This document shows, in pieces, positions 16,430-25,029 of a stretch of 64,000 bases of DNA; the first letter of the stretch is position 1, and every line of letters starts with the position of its first letter. Origin of the DNA: JAGWRI01 sp035700805 (GTDB taxonomy: Bacteria; Gemmatimonadota; Gemmatimonadetes; Gemmatimonadales; Gemmatimonadaceae); assembly GCA_035700805.1 (NCBI GenBank), contig DASSOG010000008.1:1-64000 (forward strand), in the 5' to 3' direction. A program made the translations under genes and the position numbers. The notes beneath the pieces were generated by a model, which had not been told where the DNA came from, ran no database searches, and worked only from the letters and a program-made list of their open reading frames with translations.

Positions 16430-16950
16430 GAGGGTTGGGCGCCCGTGGGCGCGGGAGAAGGAGGACTGCGGAAGTACCGCGTGAACACCACCCGGTCATC
16501 GGCCGGGGCATAGAAGTCGCGCACGCGCGCCGCCACCGCGTAGCCGTGCGCGCCATAAAACCGCCGGGCTGGCGCGTATGGGTCGCGCCCCGACGTTTCC
16601 ACCACGAGCAGGCGCCCGCCATGCGCGCCCACGCAACGCTCCACTTCGGCCAGCAGCGCGGCCCCGACGCCGCGACCCTGCCGTGCGGGTTCCACCGCCA
16701 GCCAGTAGAGGTCGTACGTCCCCTCGGTGCCGGGCGTCGGGCCGTAGCACGCGTAACCGGCCAGCGCGCCGATGGGATCGAACGCGCCCACGAATTCGTA
16801 GTCCGCCACCCCGCGCCACGGCGCCGCGAACACCTCGTCAAACAGCTCCAGCGCCACCCCGACCTCGTCGGAGCTGAACGCGCCGGTGGCCGTGAGCAGC
16901 CGGTTCACCGCGGCACGATGCGATGCGTCGAGCGCGCCCATGGTCAGCAT
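16426..16950 (-). CDS. GNAT family N-acetyltransferase
   Basis: The 174-residue protein has the GNAT core: LYWLAVEPARQGRGVGAALL includes the acetyl-CoA pyrophosphate loop (QGRGVG), followed by LLVVETSGRDPYAPARRFYG and a C-terminal strand. It is the third gene of the ATP-grasp/ATP-grasp/GNAT/kamA operon, with a TGATG overlap upstream and an ATGA overlap downstream. In methanogens and some bacteria a beta-lysine acetyltransferase (AblB) follows the aminomutase, so acetylation of beta-lysine or of a product built from it is a reasonable inference. The protein is shorter than AblB, and I see no direct evidence for the substrate. Confidence 0.85.
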   Translation of the reverse strand: MLTMGALDASHRAAVNRLLTATGAFSSDEVGVALELFDEVFAAPWRGVADYEFVGAFDPIGALAGYACYGPTPGTEGTYDLYWLAVEPARQGRGVGAALLAEVERCVGAHGGRLLVVETSGRDPYAPARRFYGAHGYAVAARVRDFYAPADDRVVFTRYFRSPPSPAPTGAQPS

Positions 16951-18017
16951 CAGGAGGCCTGGCGCGCCGCGTCGAACAGGTCGCCTTCGGCATCCGGATC
17001 CACCCCGCCCGAGAGCTTGAAGGCCAGCCCCCAGAGCCGGTCGGCCTCGGCTACGTCCACGCGCCGGCGCGCGCCCAGCTCACACACCGTGCGGATGAGA
17101 CGCGCGTAGTCCAGCCCCGCCACGGCGGCCATCCGCGCGAGCCCGGCGTCGGGCGCGAGGTCCGGGTTCGGGTTCACCTCCAGGATCCACGGCTGCCCGT
17201 CGGCATCCACACGCAGGTCCACCCGACCGTAGCCGGAGCCACCCAGCAGCCGCCACGCGGCCAGCGCCACCCGCCGAACCTCGGCTTCCACGGACTTGTC
17301 GAGTCGCGCGGGGCAGTGGGGTACCGTGCCGGTGTCCTCGTCGCTGCCCACTTCCCACTTGGATCGGTAGCTCACGATGCGCCACTTGTCCGTTGGCATG
17401 TTGCTGAAGTCGATCTCCGCCACCGGCAGGACCTGGTCGCCCACGATCCCGACGTTCACCTCGCGGCCCTCCACGTACCGTTGCACCAGCACGTTCTGCC
17501 AACGCTCATGCATGGCACCCACGCGATCGGCCAGCGCGCGGCGTGTGCGCACCACCGAGCGCTGCTCCACGCCAATGGATGCATCCTCTGCCGCCGGCTT
17601 GCAGATGGCCGGAAATCCGATGGGCCTCACCGGCTCGCCCGGACGCAGCGTGATGAAGTCGGGCACGGGCAGGCCCCGGCTGGCCAGCAGTGCGTTGGCC
17701 AGCGGCTTCCTGAGGCAGAGCCCCGTGGTGAAGCTGGAACTTCCCGTGAACGGCAGCCCCAGCAGCTCGATCATGGAGATGACCGACTGCTCCAGCGCGG
17801 CCACCCCGTCGATTCCCTCGCACATGTTGAACACGAGGTCGAAGCCGCCCTTGCGCAGCCGCTCGATCCACCGGCCGTCAACCCGCACCGGCACGTGCGA
17901 AACGCTGTTCCCCTCGTCCAGGAGCGCGCGCTCGATGGCTTCCACGGTTTCCAGGATCTGCAGGTCCGGAAACTCGGCGATGGCCGACGCCCCGTCGAAG
18001 AGGATCGCAATCTTCAT
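16950..18017 (-). CDS. ATP-grasp ligase, D-Ala-D-Ala-ligase-like (second of a tandem pair)
   Basis: The 355-residue protein starts MKIAILFDGASAI (ATG at 18017, in an ATGA overlap with the previous gene). The ligase fold is visible: DLVFNMCEGIDG, GLPFTGSSSFTTGLCLRKPL, ATP-binding KPAAEDASIGVEQ, then GYGRVDLRVDADGQPWILEV and NPNPDLAPDAGL with metal-binding Glu and Asn. It is a paralogue of the preceding gene. True Ddl enzymes occur singly near mur genes; here the two enzymes sit with a lysine aminomutase and an acetyltransferase. They more likely form peptide bonds on another amino acid, possibly beta-lysine. That substrate assignment is inference. Confidence 0.85.
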   Translation of the reverse strand: MKIAILFDGASAIAEFPDLQILETVEAIERALLDEGNSVSHVPVRVDGRWIERLRKGGFDLVFNMCEGIDGVAALEQSVISMIELLGLPFTGSSSFTTGLCLRKPLANALLASRGLPVPDFITLRPGEPVRPIGFPAICKPAAEDASIGVEQRSVVRTRRALADRVGAMHERWQNVLVQRYVEGREVNVGIVGDQVLPVAEIDFSNMPTDKWRIVSYRSKWEVGSDEDTGTVPHCPARLDKSVEAEVRRVALAAWRLLGGSGYGRVDLRVDADGQPWILEVNPNPDLAPDAGLARMAAVAGLDYARLIRTVCELGARRRVDVAEADRLWGLAFKLSGGVDPDAEGDLFDAARQAS

Positions 18018-19213
18018 CGTGCGCTCCGGTGCTGGAGTGAGATCCCGTGCCGTTCGGCAGCGTGGAGCAGGCAGGTCTGGATCAGTTCGTCGTACGACAG
18101 TCCGGCGGCGCGCGCCGCCTGGGGCAGGCAGGAATGTTCGGTGGGGTCGGGAAGGATGCCGGGCAGCGGGTTCACCTCGATGACGTGGGGTACACCGGCC
18201 GCGTCCAGGCGCACATCGATGCGCGACCAGTCGCGGCACCCCAGCGCGTGGTACGCGCGCAGTGTCACTGTCTCAATGGCGGCCAGGAGTTCGCGCGAGA
18301 TGCGGGGCGGGCACTCGAAGATGTCCAGCGCGTGACCCGGCGTATCCCAGATCCACTTGGCCTCAAACCCATAGACCGGCAGCGCGCCGGCCGGCAGGGT
18401 GTCGAAGCGCATGGCCACCGGCGGCAGCATTCGCGCCGAGCGGCCGTTGCCGAGTACCCCGCACGTGAATTCAGCGCCAGGCAGGTAGGCTTCCACGAGC
18501 ACTGGCTGCCGGTAGAGTGCCAGGAGTTCGGCGCCGCGCGCCATGAGCTCCGCTGGGCTCTGCACGTAGTTGTGCTGCGTGATCCCCTTGGACGATCCTT
18601 CCTGTACCGGCTTCAGGAATAATGGATAGTCGAGCCCGGGGTGCGGATGGGCGGCCAGCGTCTCAAGGTCGTCGGTGGTCTCGGCGAGGGCGAATGCCGC
18701 CGTGGGCACCCCGTGTGCCGCCAGCACGTGCTTGGTGCGGGCCTTGTGCAGGCAGAGCGAGAGCGTGAACGGGTCGCTGCCAGAATACGGCACGCCAAAG
18801 AATTCGCAGATGGCCGGGACATGGGCTTCGCGATTGGGGCCATAGAGACCCTCGGCGATGTTGAACACGATGTCGGGCCGGGACTCACGCAGGCGCTGCG
18901 GAAAGTCCGCGTTGGCTTCGAGGCGAATCACGTCGCCGCATTCGGCGAGCGCGCGCGCCACCGCGTCGATGGTGGCGGGGGAGTCCCACTCGGCGTAGAT
19001 GTCGTCGATCGCGGGAGTGGGTGGCGCGGCCGTGGCCAGTGCCGAGCCGCCGCTTTCGGAAAACGGCGGGCACGATGCAGAACTGAGGGTCCGGGAATCA
19101 GGATCCCGGCGCGTACTGGGCGGCTCGTCGTCGCTGGTGGATGCGTCCGTCGCGCGCGACGACGCATCGTTCGACTCGGGCTTCTGATTGTACGCGAAAC
19201 CGATGCGCGTCAT
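18014..19213 (-). CDS. ATP-grasp ligase, D-Ala-D-Ala-ligase-like (first of a tandem pair)
   Basis: The 399-residue protein has core motifs DIVFNIAEGLYGPNREAHVP, GVPYSGSDPFTLSLCLHKAR, ATP-binding FLKPVQEGSSKGITQ, DWSRIDVRLDAAGVPHVIEV and NPLPGILPDPTEHSC. After the first strand (MTRIGFAYNQKPE) an insert of about 55 residues rich in Ser, Thr, Asp and Pro interrupts the fold before IYAEWDSPATIDAVARALAE. It is the first gene of the operon, 15 bases after a predicted transcription start, and overlaps the next ligase gene by four bases. Substrate is unknown; the pair probably adds two residues or works as a heteromer. Confidence 0.85.
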   Translation of the reverse strand: MTRIGFAYNQKPESNDASSRATDASTSDDEPPSTRRDPDSRTLSSASCPPFSESGGSALATAAPPTPAIDDIYAEWDSPATIDAVARALAECGDVIRLEANADFPQRLRESRPDIVFNIAEGLYGPNREAHVPAICEFFGVPYSGSDPFTLSLCLHKARTKHVLAAHGVPTAAFALAETTDDLETLAAHPHPGLDYPLFLKPVQEGSSKGITQHNYVQSPAELMARGAELLALYRQPVLVEAYLPGAEFTCGVLGNGRSARMLPPVAMRFDTLPAGALPVYGFEAKWIWDTPGHALDIFECPPRISRELLAAIETVTLRAYHALGCRDWSRIDVRLDAAGVPHVIEVNPLPGILPDPTEHSCLPQAARAAGLSYDELIQTCLLHAAERHGISLQHRSAR

Positions 19214-19234
19214 CCGCTCTCGAAAGGACGCGGA

Positions 19235-19263
19235 ATGATAGGCGCGTCCGTTCCGCCGCGCAA
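19235..19263 (-). promoter_or_regulatory. Candidate promoter of the ATP-grasp/GNAT/kamA operon
   Basis: On the minus strand TTGCGC (19263-19258) and TATCAT (19240-19235) are separated by exactly 17 bases. The -10 matches five of six consensus bases. Transcription would begin near 19228, leaving a leader of about 15 bases before the ATG at 19213. Confidence 0.5.
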
Positions 19264-19329
19264 CGGGAAAATCGTTCGGGGCGCAGCCGGCGCGGCGGAC
19301 AGCCGTCGAAGGCCCGGCCGCCCGGACGG

Positions 19330-20085
19330 CTACACCTTGTGGAACGCGATGCGGGCGGCGTCCTGCCGGTCGTCGGCCGGGTAGATCTCGAAGTCCGAGA
19401 AGAAGCCCGGCGCCTCGGCCTGAAGCAGCCGGAGGATGGCCAGCGCCGCCCGGCGGATCTCCTGCTCGGCGCCTTCGCTGGAGCGCAACTCCAGCATGGT
19501 GCGCCAGGCCCGGGCGTTGCCCGTGACGACAATCTTGGTCTCGGTGGAGTTGGGCAGCACCCCGCGCGCCGCCTCGCGCGCCATCTTGCGGCGGTGCACA
19601 CGGTCGGACACCCAGTCGTAGCGCTCCATCAGCCGTGTGACGAGGTCAACGTACGCCTGCTGGGCGGCCTCCACCTGCGCGCGCCACGCGGCCTCCAGCG
19701 CCTGGTCGCCGAGGATGGCCGGGGGAACCACGAACGCCGCGTGGGACTCGTCCACGTACCGCTGCGAAAGCTGCGAGTAGGCAAAGCCGGCGCGGTGCCG
19801 GACCAGCTCATGTGTGAGCGAGCGGCTCACCCCTTCCAGCAGGATGGAGAAGTTGGCGTGTTCGAGCACGCTGCCGTGCGCCTGTTTCTTGATGTTCTCC
19901 AGATACTCCCGAGTGGATCGCCTGGCGGGGTTGTGCTGGCTCATGTAGCAGAGGCGGCCGGCAAACTCGGCCAGCCGTTCGCCGTCGGTGCCCTCGCCCT
20001 GCCATTCCACCGGGAGGTGCGCCGGTTCGACAAACGCGGGGCGGGCGAGCAGGGTGACGCGCGGCGCGGTAAAGAATTCGGGCAT
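19330..20085 (-). CDS. thyX: Flavin-dependent thymidylate synthase
   Basis: The 251-residue protein methylates dUMP using FAD, NADPH and methylene-tetrahydrofolate. The ThyX motif is RHRAGFAYSQLSQRY (R96-Y110). The RHR triad is present, but the motif is one residue longer than the commonest form RHRxxSxNExSxRY. Supporting sequences are HGSVLEHANFSILLEG, which binds FAD and dUMP, and LPNSTETKIVVTGNARAW. No thyA is seen in the window. The gene is preceded by the FAD-oxidase gene on the same strand with a 72-base gap. Confidence 0.93.
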   Translation of the reverse strand: MPEFFTAPRVTLLARPAFVEPAHLPVEWQGEGTDGERLAEFAGRLCYMSQHNPARRSTREYLENIKKQAHGSVLEHANFSILLEGVSRSLTHELVRHRAGFAYSQLSQRYVDESHAAFVVPPAILGDQALEAAWRAQVEAAQQAYVDLVTRLMERYDWVSDRVHRRKMAREAARGVLPNSTETKIVVTGNARAWRTMLELRSSEGAEQEIRRAALAILRLLQAEAPGFFSDFEIYPADDRQDAARIAFHKV

Positions 20086-20157
20086 GGCGTGGCGGGGTGG
20101 GGGGTCGTCAGGGAGCGCGATGGCGGAGGTGCGGCGGGATGGCGCGGGCGCTTGAAC

Positions 20158-21810
20158 TCAAGATTCCTGTGGTGACTCCAGCATCGCAAGGCGAAATTGG
20201 GCGTAGGCGCGGTCCCGTTCCACCGTCTCCAGGGCGCGAGCGGCGGAGGGGGGCAGGGGTGGAAGGTCTGGGTCGTACTTCACGTCGCCCAGCGCGCGCT
20301 GTCCGGGCAACGGCACCTTCACCCCCGGATTGAGGATGCCCGTGGGGTCGAAGCAGCGCTTGACCAGGGCAAACCGTTCGCGCGCCGCGTCGGGCCAGAC
20401 GCGGCCCAGCAGCGGGGTGCGCAGCCGGCCGTCGCCGTGCTCGCCGGTGAGTGTGCCGCCGAGCGATGCCGTGAGGGCGACGATGCCGTCCAGGATGCCA
20501 TCCACCTTGGCGCGCCAGTCGCTGCGGCTCACGTCAATGAGCGGGTTGACATGGATGTGTGCGTCGCCAGCGTGTCCGAAGATCACGCCTGGTACGTCGT
20601 GCCGATCGAGAACTGAGCGGACACCGCGCACGTAGTCGGCCAGGTGGTCCGGGGGGACCGCTCCATCTTCAATGAACTGCATGGACTTGATGGTCGGGTC
20701 CAGGCGGGACAGGATGGGGCTCACGGCATGCCGCAGGGCCCACACCTCGCGTTCTGCCGCCGGGTCCAGGGCCAGCGTGACGGACGCCGCGCCGATGCGC
20801 CGGAAGGCCTGTTCTATGGAACGCGCCCGCGCGCCCACGTCCCGGGCCGATTCGCCGTCCAGCTTGATCAGCAGCACGGCTTCCGTGCTTGCAGCCGCCG
20901 GGATGGGCGTCGAGCCGCGGGCTGCCACGTCCAGGAAGGTGCGATCCAGCAGCTCGCAGGCGCTGGCGCCGAGCTTTCGTGCCTCGGTTGGGGCGCGCAC
21001 CGCGCTGTCGAGCGAAGCAAACTCCGCCAGCAGGCTGCCGCTGGCCGCAGGGATTGGCTCCAGCTGCAGTTCGAGTTCGGTGAAGAATGCCAGGGTGCCT
21101 TCGCTGCCCACCAGGAGGTCCACCAGTTCGCCGCTCGCCGCGTAGGCGGCCGTGGCGTAGCCGGAGGAGTCCTTGCACACGTTGCGGTGCACCGACGGGG
21201 TCACCCGTTCACGGCGCAGGATCGCGTCGTGCGCCTCGCGCATGAAGCGGTCCACGGCGGAGATCTCGCGGGGAGCGGGGGCGCCGCGGCGCACCTCGAC
21301 GGCGGAGCTGTCGTCAAACACACAGTGGAGCATCCGCACCCAGGGCCGCATGGGCCCGTGCCGCATGGTGTGGGCGCCGGCGGCGTTGGTGGCGGCCATT
21401 CCGCCCACGGTGCAGAACTCGCCGCTGGAGGGATCCACCGGAAACCGCAGTCCTGCCAGGCGGGCGGCGCGTTCCACCTCCCCGCGCAACACGCCGGCCC
21501 CCACGCGGATGGTCCGGGCATCACGGTCCACCGCGCCGAGGCTGCGAAAGCGGCTGAGGTCCACAGCCACCCCGTCGCCAATGGCGCCCCCGGCCATGCC
21601 ACTGCCCGAGCCGCGCGGCATGAGGGGCACATGGTCGCGGAACGCCCAGCCCACCAGGGTCTGGAGGTCGCGGGTGTCGCGGGGCACAGCCACGGCCTGG
21701 GGCCAGCAACGCGCCACGCCGGCGCCCTCGCCGTACACGGCGCGAGCGGCATCATCAGTGCGGTAAGTGCCCCGGAAGCCCGGGGGTATGGTGCTGCTCA
21801 CGACAACCAC
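20158..21810 (-). CDS. FAD-linked oxidase of the D-lactate/glycolate dehydrogenase (GlcD) type
   Basis: The protein is about 550 residues from GTG 21810 (a longer start at 21876 is possible). The N-terminal FAD_binding_4 domain contains PRGSGSGMAGGAIGDGVAVD and DPSSGEFCTVGGMAATNAAG. LLVGSEGTLAFFTELELQLE ends that domain, and the FAD-oxidase C-terminal domain carries FGHAGDAHIHVNPL and LTGEHGDGRLRTPLLG, both with the usual metal-binding His. No Fe-S domain is fused. The substrate is probably a 2-hydroxy acid such as D-lactate or glycolate. It is divergent from the squalene-synthase-like gene. Confidence 0.88.
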   Translation of the reverse strand: MVVVSSTIPPGFRGTYRTDDAARAVYGEGAGVARCWPQAVAVPRDTRDLQTLVGWAFRDHVPLMPRGSGSGMAGGAIGDGVAVDLSRFRSLGAVDRDARTIRVGAGVLRGEVERAARLAGLRFPVDPSSGEFCTVGGMAATNAAGAHTMRHGPMRPWVRMLHCVFDDSSAVEVRRGAPAPREISAVDRFMREAHDAILRRERVTPSVHRNVCKDSSGYATAAYAASGELVDLLVGSEGTLAFFTELELQLEPIPAASGSLLAEFASLDSAVRAPTEARKLGASACELLDRTFLDVAARGSTPIPAAASTEAVLLIKLDGESARDVGARARSIEQAFRRIGAASVTLALDPAAEREVWALRHAVSPILSRLDPTIKSMQFIEDGAVPPDHLADYVRGVRSVLDRHDVPGVIFGHAGDAHIHVNPLIDVSRSDWRAKVDGILDGIVALTASLGGTLTGEHGDGRLRTPLLGRVWPDAARERFALVKRCFDPTGILNPGVKVPLPGQRALGDVKYDPDLPPLPPSAARALETVERDRAYAQFRLAMLESPQES

Positions 21811-21938
21811 GTCCTGGAAGAGGGGTCGGGCCGACAGGGGGCGGCGGACGGGCGGGTGCGGTAGCTTCCGACACACCCGCGACGCCGTAGTTTAATTCAC
21901 CGCCGGCACTTGCGACGACCCCGACCTCCATCACCATC

Positions 21939-23051
21939 GTGTCGCTCGTTTCACCTCCCCCCCGGACATCCACCGGGGTCCATCCGGACCCCCGGCTGGC
22001 GCGCGCGCTGCGCTTTTCGCGGGAGGTGCTGCCCGGGGTGTCGCGCACGTTCGCGCTGAGCATCCGGGTGCTCTCGGGGGGGCTGGGCCGCGCGGTGAAC
22101 AACGCCTACCTGTTGTGCCGGATGGCCGATACCATCGAGGATGAGCCGGCCATGGCGGCCTCGGACAAGGCCGTGCTCTTTGACCGGATGCTGGAGTGCT
22201 TTGACGACGCGACCCAGGCCGATCATTTCCCGGAGCTGGTGGCGTCGGTTTCGGGCCGGCGCGACCACGTGGACCTGATTCGCCACGCGGACCTGGTCTT
22301 CGTGGTGTATCGCAGCCTGGACGCGGCCACGCGGGAGCACGTCAAGCGGTGGGTGACCGAGATGGTGACGGGCATGCGGAAATTCGTACTCCTGTATCCG
22401 CGGGGCATCCGGATCCAGACGCTGGAGGAGTACCGCGAATACTGCTACTACGTGGCGGGCACCGTGGGGTACCTGCTGACCGACCTGTGGCACGAGCACG
22501 CGCCGAGCATCGGGCCGCGGCAATATTCGGTGTTACGTGAGCGGAGCCGGGCGTTCGCCGAGGCGTTGCAGACGGTGAACATCCTGAAGGACGTGGCGAC
22601 CGACGCCGAGCAGGAGAATTCCATCTACATCCCCGAGCAACTGCTGCGGGAGCACGGTGGCAGCCATGCCACCATCCTGCATGGGGAGCGGGCCGGCAAC
22701 ACGCGCGCGGCGGTGGCGTCGCTCATCGAGCTCGCGTGGGCGGACCTGGAGCACGCGCGCGACTACCTGCTGTTGATCCCGCGCCGCGCGGTGGCCATCC
22801 GGCTGTTCTGCGTGCTGCCACTGCTCTTTGCCTACGCCACGCTGCGCGACATCACGCGCATGCCCACGGCGCTGGCTCGGCGGCACGTGGTGAAGATTTC
22901 GCGGGGAGAGGTGAAGTCGCTGACGCTGCTGGGCTTCGCGGGAATCCTGAGCAACCACGCGCTCGCGTCGCTGGCCCGGTGGGTCAGGCGGCGGCGGGTG
23001 CGGCTGATTCCCACGGTTGCCGGTTCCCCGGGGTCCCTTCATGCCCCGTGA
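21939..23051 (+). CDS. Squalene/phytoene synthase family prenyltransferase
   Basis: The 370-residue protein from GTG 21939 contains both Asp-rich motifs for Mg-diphosphate binding: CRMADTIEDE and NILKDVATDAEQENSIYIP. The flanking FALSIRVLSGGLGRAVNNAY and YCYYVAGTVGYLLTDLW are as in eukaryote-like farnesyl-diphosphate farnesyltransferases. The C-terminus has a hydrophobic segment (AIRLFCVLPLLFAYATL). The likely reaction is head-to-head condensation of two prenyl diphosphates to squalene or phytoene. The end overlaps the GH15 start by 11 bases, which is an odd partner for an isoprenoid enzyme. No hopanoid cyclase or carotenoid desaturase gene is in the window. Confidence 0.88.
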   Translation: MSLVSPPPRTSTGVHPDPRLARALRFSREVLPGVSRTFALSIRVLSGGLGRAVNNAYLLCRMADTIEDEPAMAASDKAVLFDRMLECFDDATQADHFPELVASVSGRRDHVDLIRHADLVFVVYRSLDAATREHVKRWVTEMVTGMRKFVLLYPRGIRIQTLEEYREYCYYVAGTVGYLLTDLWHEHAPSIGPRQYSVLRERSRAFAEALQTVNILKDVATDAEQENSIYIPEQLLREHGGSHATILHGERAGNTRAAVASLIELAWADLEHARDYLLLIPRRAVAIRLFCVLPLLFAYATLRDITRMPTALARRHVVKISRGEVKSLTLLGFAGILSNHALASLARWVRRRRVRLIPTVAGSPGSLHAP

Positions 23052-25029
23052 CCTTCCCCTCGCCAACGGCTCGCTGCTCGTCGCGTTCGGCCGCGACTAC
23101 CTGATTCGCGACATCTACTTTCCGAATATCGGGAAGGAAAACCATGTGAGCGGGCATCCGTTCCGGTTCGGGGTCTGGACGGAGGGGCACATGGCGTGGG
23201 TGGGGGCCGACTGGGCCCTCGACCTGCAGTACGAGGCCGGCACGCTGGTCACGAAGGTGCGGGCGCGGCACGAGGCGCTGGGGATCGAGCTGGAATGTCA
23301 CGATACGGTGGACTTCTTTGAGAATGTGTTATTGCGCCATGTGACCGTGCACAACCAGGTCGCCAGGCCACGGGAGGTCCGCGTCTTTTTCCATCATGAT
23401 TTTTATATCAGTGGGACGGACGTTGGCGACACGGCGTTCTTCGACCCGGAGACCCACGGGGTCATCCATTACAAGGACGATCGCTATTTCCTGATCAACG
23501 GCGCGGTGGGGGACCACGTGGGCGTCATGCAGTACGCCTGCGGCAAGAAGGGCATGGATGGCAAGGAGGGGACCTGGCGTGATGCGGAGGACGGCAACCT
23601 CTCGGGGAATGCGATTGCCCAGGGGTCGGTGGATTCGACCATTGGCATGACGCTCCAGGTGCCCGCGCAGGGGTCGGCAGACCTGTTCTACTGGCTGGCG
23701 GCCGGCACCGAGTACACGGCCGTTGCCCGGCTCGATTCGGTCGTGCGCACCAAGGTGCCCCGTCGCCTGCAGGTGCGCACCCACGATTACTGGTGCCTGT
23801 GGGGAGACCGCGGGGCGGCGGGCGCCACGGATCTCTCAAGGCTGGCCATGGAGCGGTACACGCAGAGCGTGCTCATCGTCCGGACACAGATCGACCGGGG
23901 GGGCGGAATCCTGGCCGCGAACGACAGCGACAGCCTGGCCTTCGCGCGGGACACCTACTCCTACGTCTGGCCGCGGGACGGCGCCCTGGTCTCCGTGGCG
24001 CTGATCCGCGCCGGGTACTCCGTGCCGCCGGATCGATTCTTCTCGTTCTGCTCAAGGGTCATCTCGCCCAAGGGGTTCATGCGGCACAAGTACAACCCCG
24101 ACGGCACGCTGGCGTCCACCTGGCAGAGTTACCTGCGTGACGGCAAGCCGGTGCTCCCCATCCAGGAAGACGAGACGGCCCTGGTGACCTGGGCGCTGTG
24201 GCGGAATTTTCAGAAGTTCCACAGCGTGGAAGGCATTGCCCCGCACTATCGATCGCTGGTGACCCGACCGGCTGATTTCATGCTGGGCTTCGTGGACCCG
24301 GGCACCGGGTTGCCGAATCCGTCGTTCGATTTATGGGAAGAACGATGGGGCGTACACGCGTACACCGTTGGCGCGGTGATCGCCGGCCTGCGGGCAGCCA
24401 GCAAGCTGTCCGAGGCCTTTGGCGAGACCGAACGCGCCGCCCGCTACCAGACCGGCGCCGACCGGATGCTGGCGGCATTTCGGGCGGTCATGTGGAATGA
24501 ACAGGAGCAACGGTTTGCGCGCATGGCCACGTCGACGCCCAAGGGCTACTCGCTGGACATGACCATGGATTCCTGCCTGTTCGGATTGGTCGAGATGGAC
24601 CTGTTTGCGCCCGACGATGCGCAATTTGATTCCACGGTACGCCAGGCGGCTGCCCGGTTGAAGGTGAACACGGACATTGGCGGCATCGCGCGGTACGAAA
24701 ATGACCCGTACAACCAGGTGGAAACGAGGAGGCTGGACGCGGTCCCGGGTAACCCATGGTTCATCTCCACGCTCTGGCTGGCCCGCTACTACATCAGGCG
24801 TGGCACCGCCGAAGATCGCGTCGCTGCCCGCTCCCTCATTGAATGGGCCGCGCAGCACGCGCTGCCGTCGGGCGTGATGGCCGAGCAACTGCACCCGTAC
24901 ACCGGCGAGCCCCTGTCTGTGTCGCCACTCACCTGGAGCCACGCCGCGTACGCCGCAACGGTACTGGACTATCTGGAGTCTGCCCCATCGGGCGGAACGA
25001 CCGCGCCGGGCCCGCTCGCCGCTACCTGA
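23041..25029 (+). CDS. Glycoside hydrolase family 15 (glucoamylase/glucodextranase-like)
   Basis: The 662-residue protein from ATG 23041 has the bacterial GH15 layout. An N-terminal beta-sandwich (MPRDLPLANGSLLVAFGRDY) is followed by an (alpha/alpha)6 barrel. Barrel marks are YSYVWPRDGALVSVAL, LPIQEDETALVTWALW with the probable general acid E378, and SGVMAEQLHPYTGEP with the general base E615. There is no signal peptide, so it should act on intracellular alpha-glucans or oligosaccharides, releasing glucose. It overlaps the squalene-synthase gene by 11 bases upstream and the convergent GH57 gene by 8 bases downstream. The next genes encode further glucan enzymes. Confidence 0.92.
   Translation: MPRDLPLANGSLLVAFGRDYLIRDIYFPNIGKENHVSGHPFRFGVWTEGHMAWVGADWALDLQYEAGTLVTKVRARHEALGIELECHDTVDFFENVLLRHVTVHNQVARPREVRVFFHHDFYISGTDVGDTAFFDPETHGVIHYKDDRYFLINGAVGDHVGVMQYACGKKGMDGKEGTWRDAEDGNLSGNAIAQGSVDSTIGMTLQVPAQGSADLFYWLAAGTEYTAVARLDSVVRTKVPRRLQVRTHDYWCLWGDRGAAGATDLSRLAMERYTQSVLIVRTQIDRGGGILAANDSDSLAFARDTYSYVWPRDGALVSVALIRAGYSVPPDRFFSFCSRVISPKGFMRHKYNPDGTLASTWQSYLRDGKPVLPIQEDETALVTWALWRNFQKFHSVEGIAPHYRSLVTRPADFMLGFVDPGTGLPNPSFDLWEERWGVHAYTVGAVIAGLRAASKLSEAFGETERAARYQTGADRMLAAFRAVMWNEQEQRFARMATSTPKGYSLDMTMDSCLFGLVEMDLFAPDDAQFDSTVRQAAARLKVNTDIGGIARYENDPYNQVETRRLDAVPGNPWFISTLWLARYYIRRGTAEDRVAARSLIEWAAQHALPSGVMAEQLHPYTGEPLSVSPLTWSHAAYAATVLDYLESAPSGGTTAPGPLAAT

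Noticed and set aside
16950..19213. Calling the ATP-grasp genes ddl (D-alanine-D-alanine ligase of wall synthesis)
   Set aside because: They form a tandem paralogous pair within a lysine aminomutase operon and no mur genes are near, so a cell-wall ddl role is not supported.
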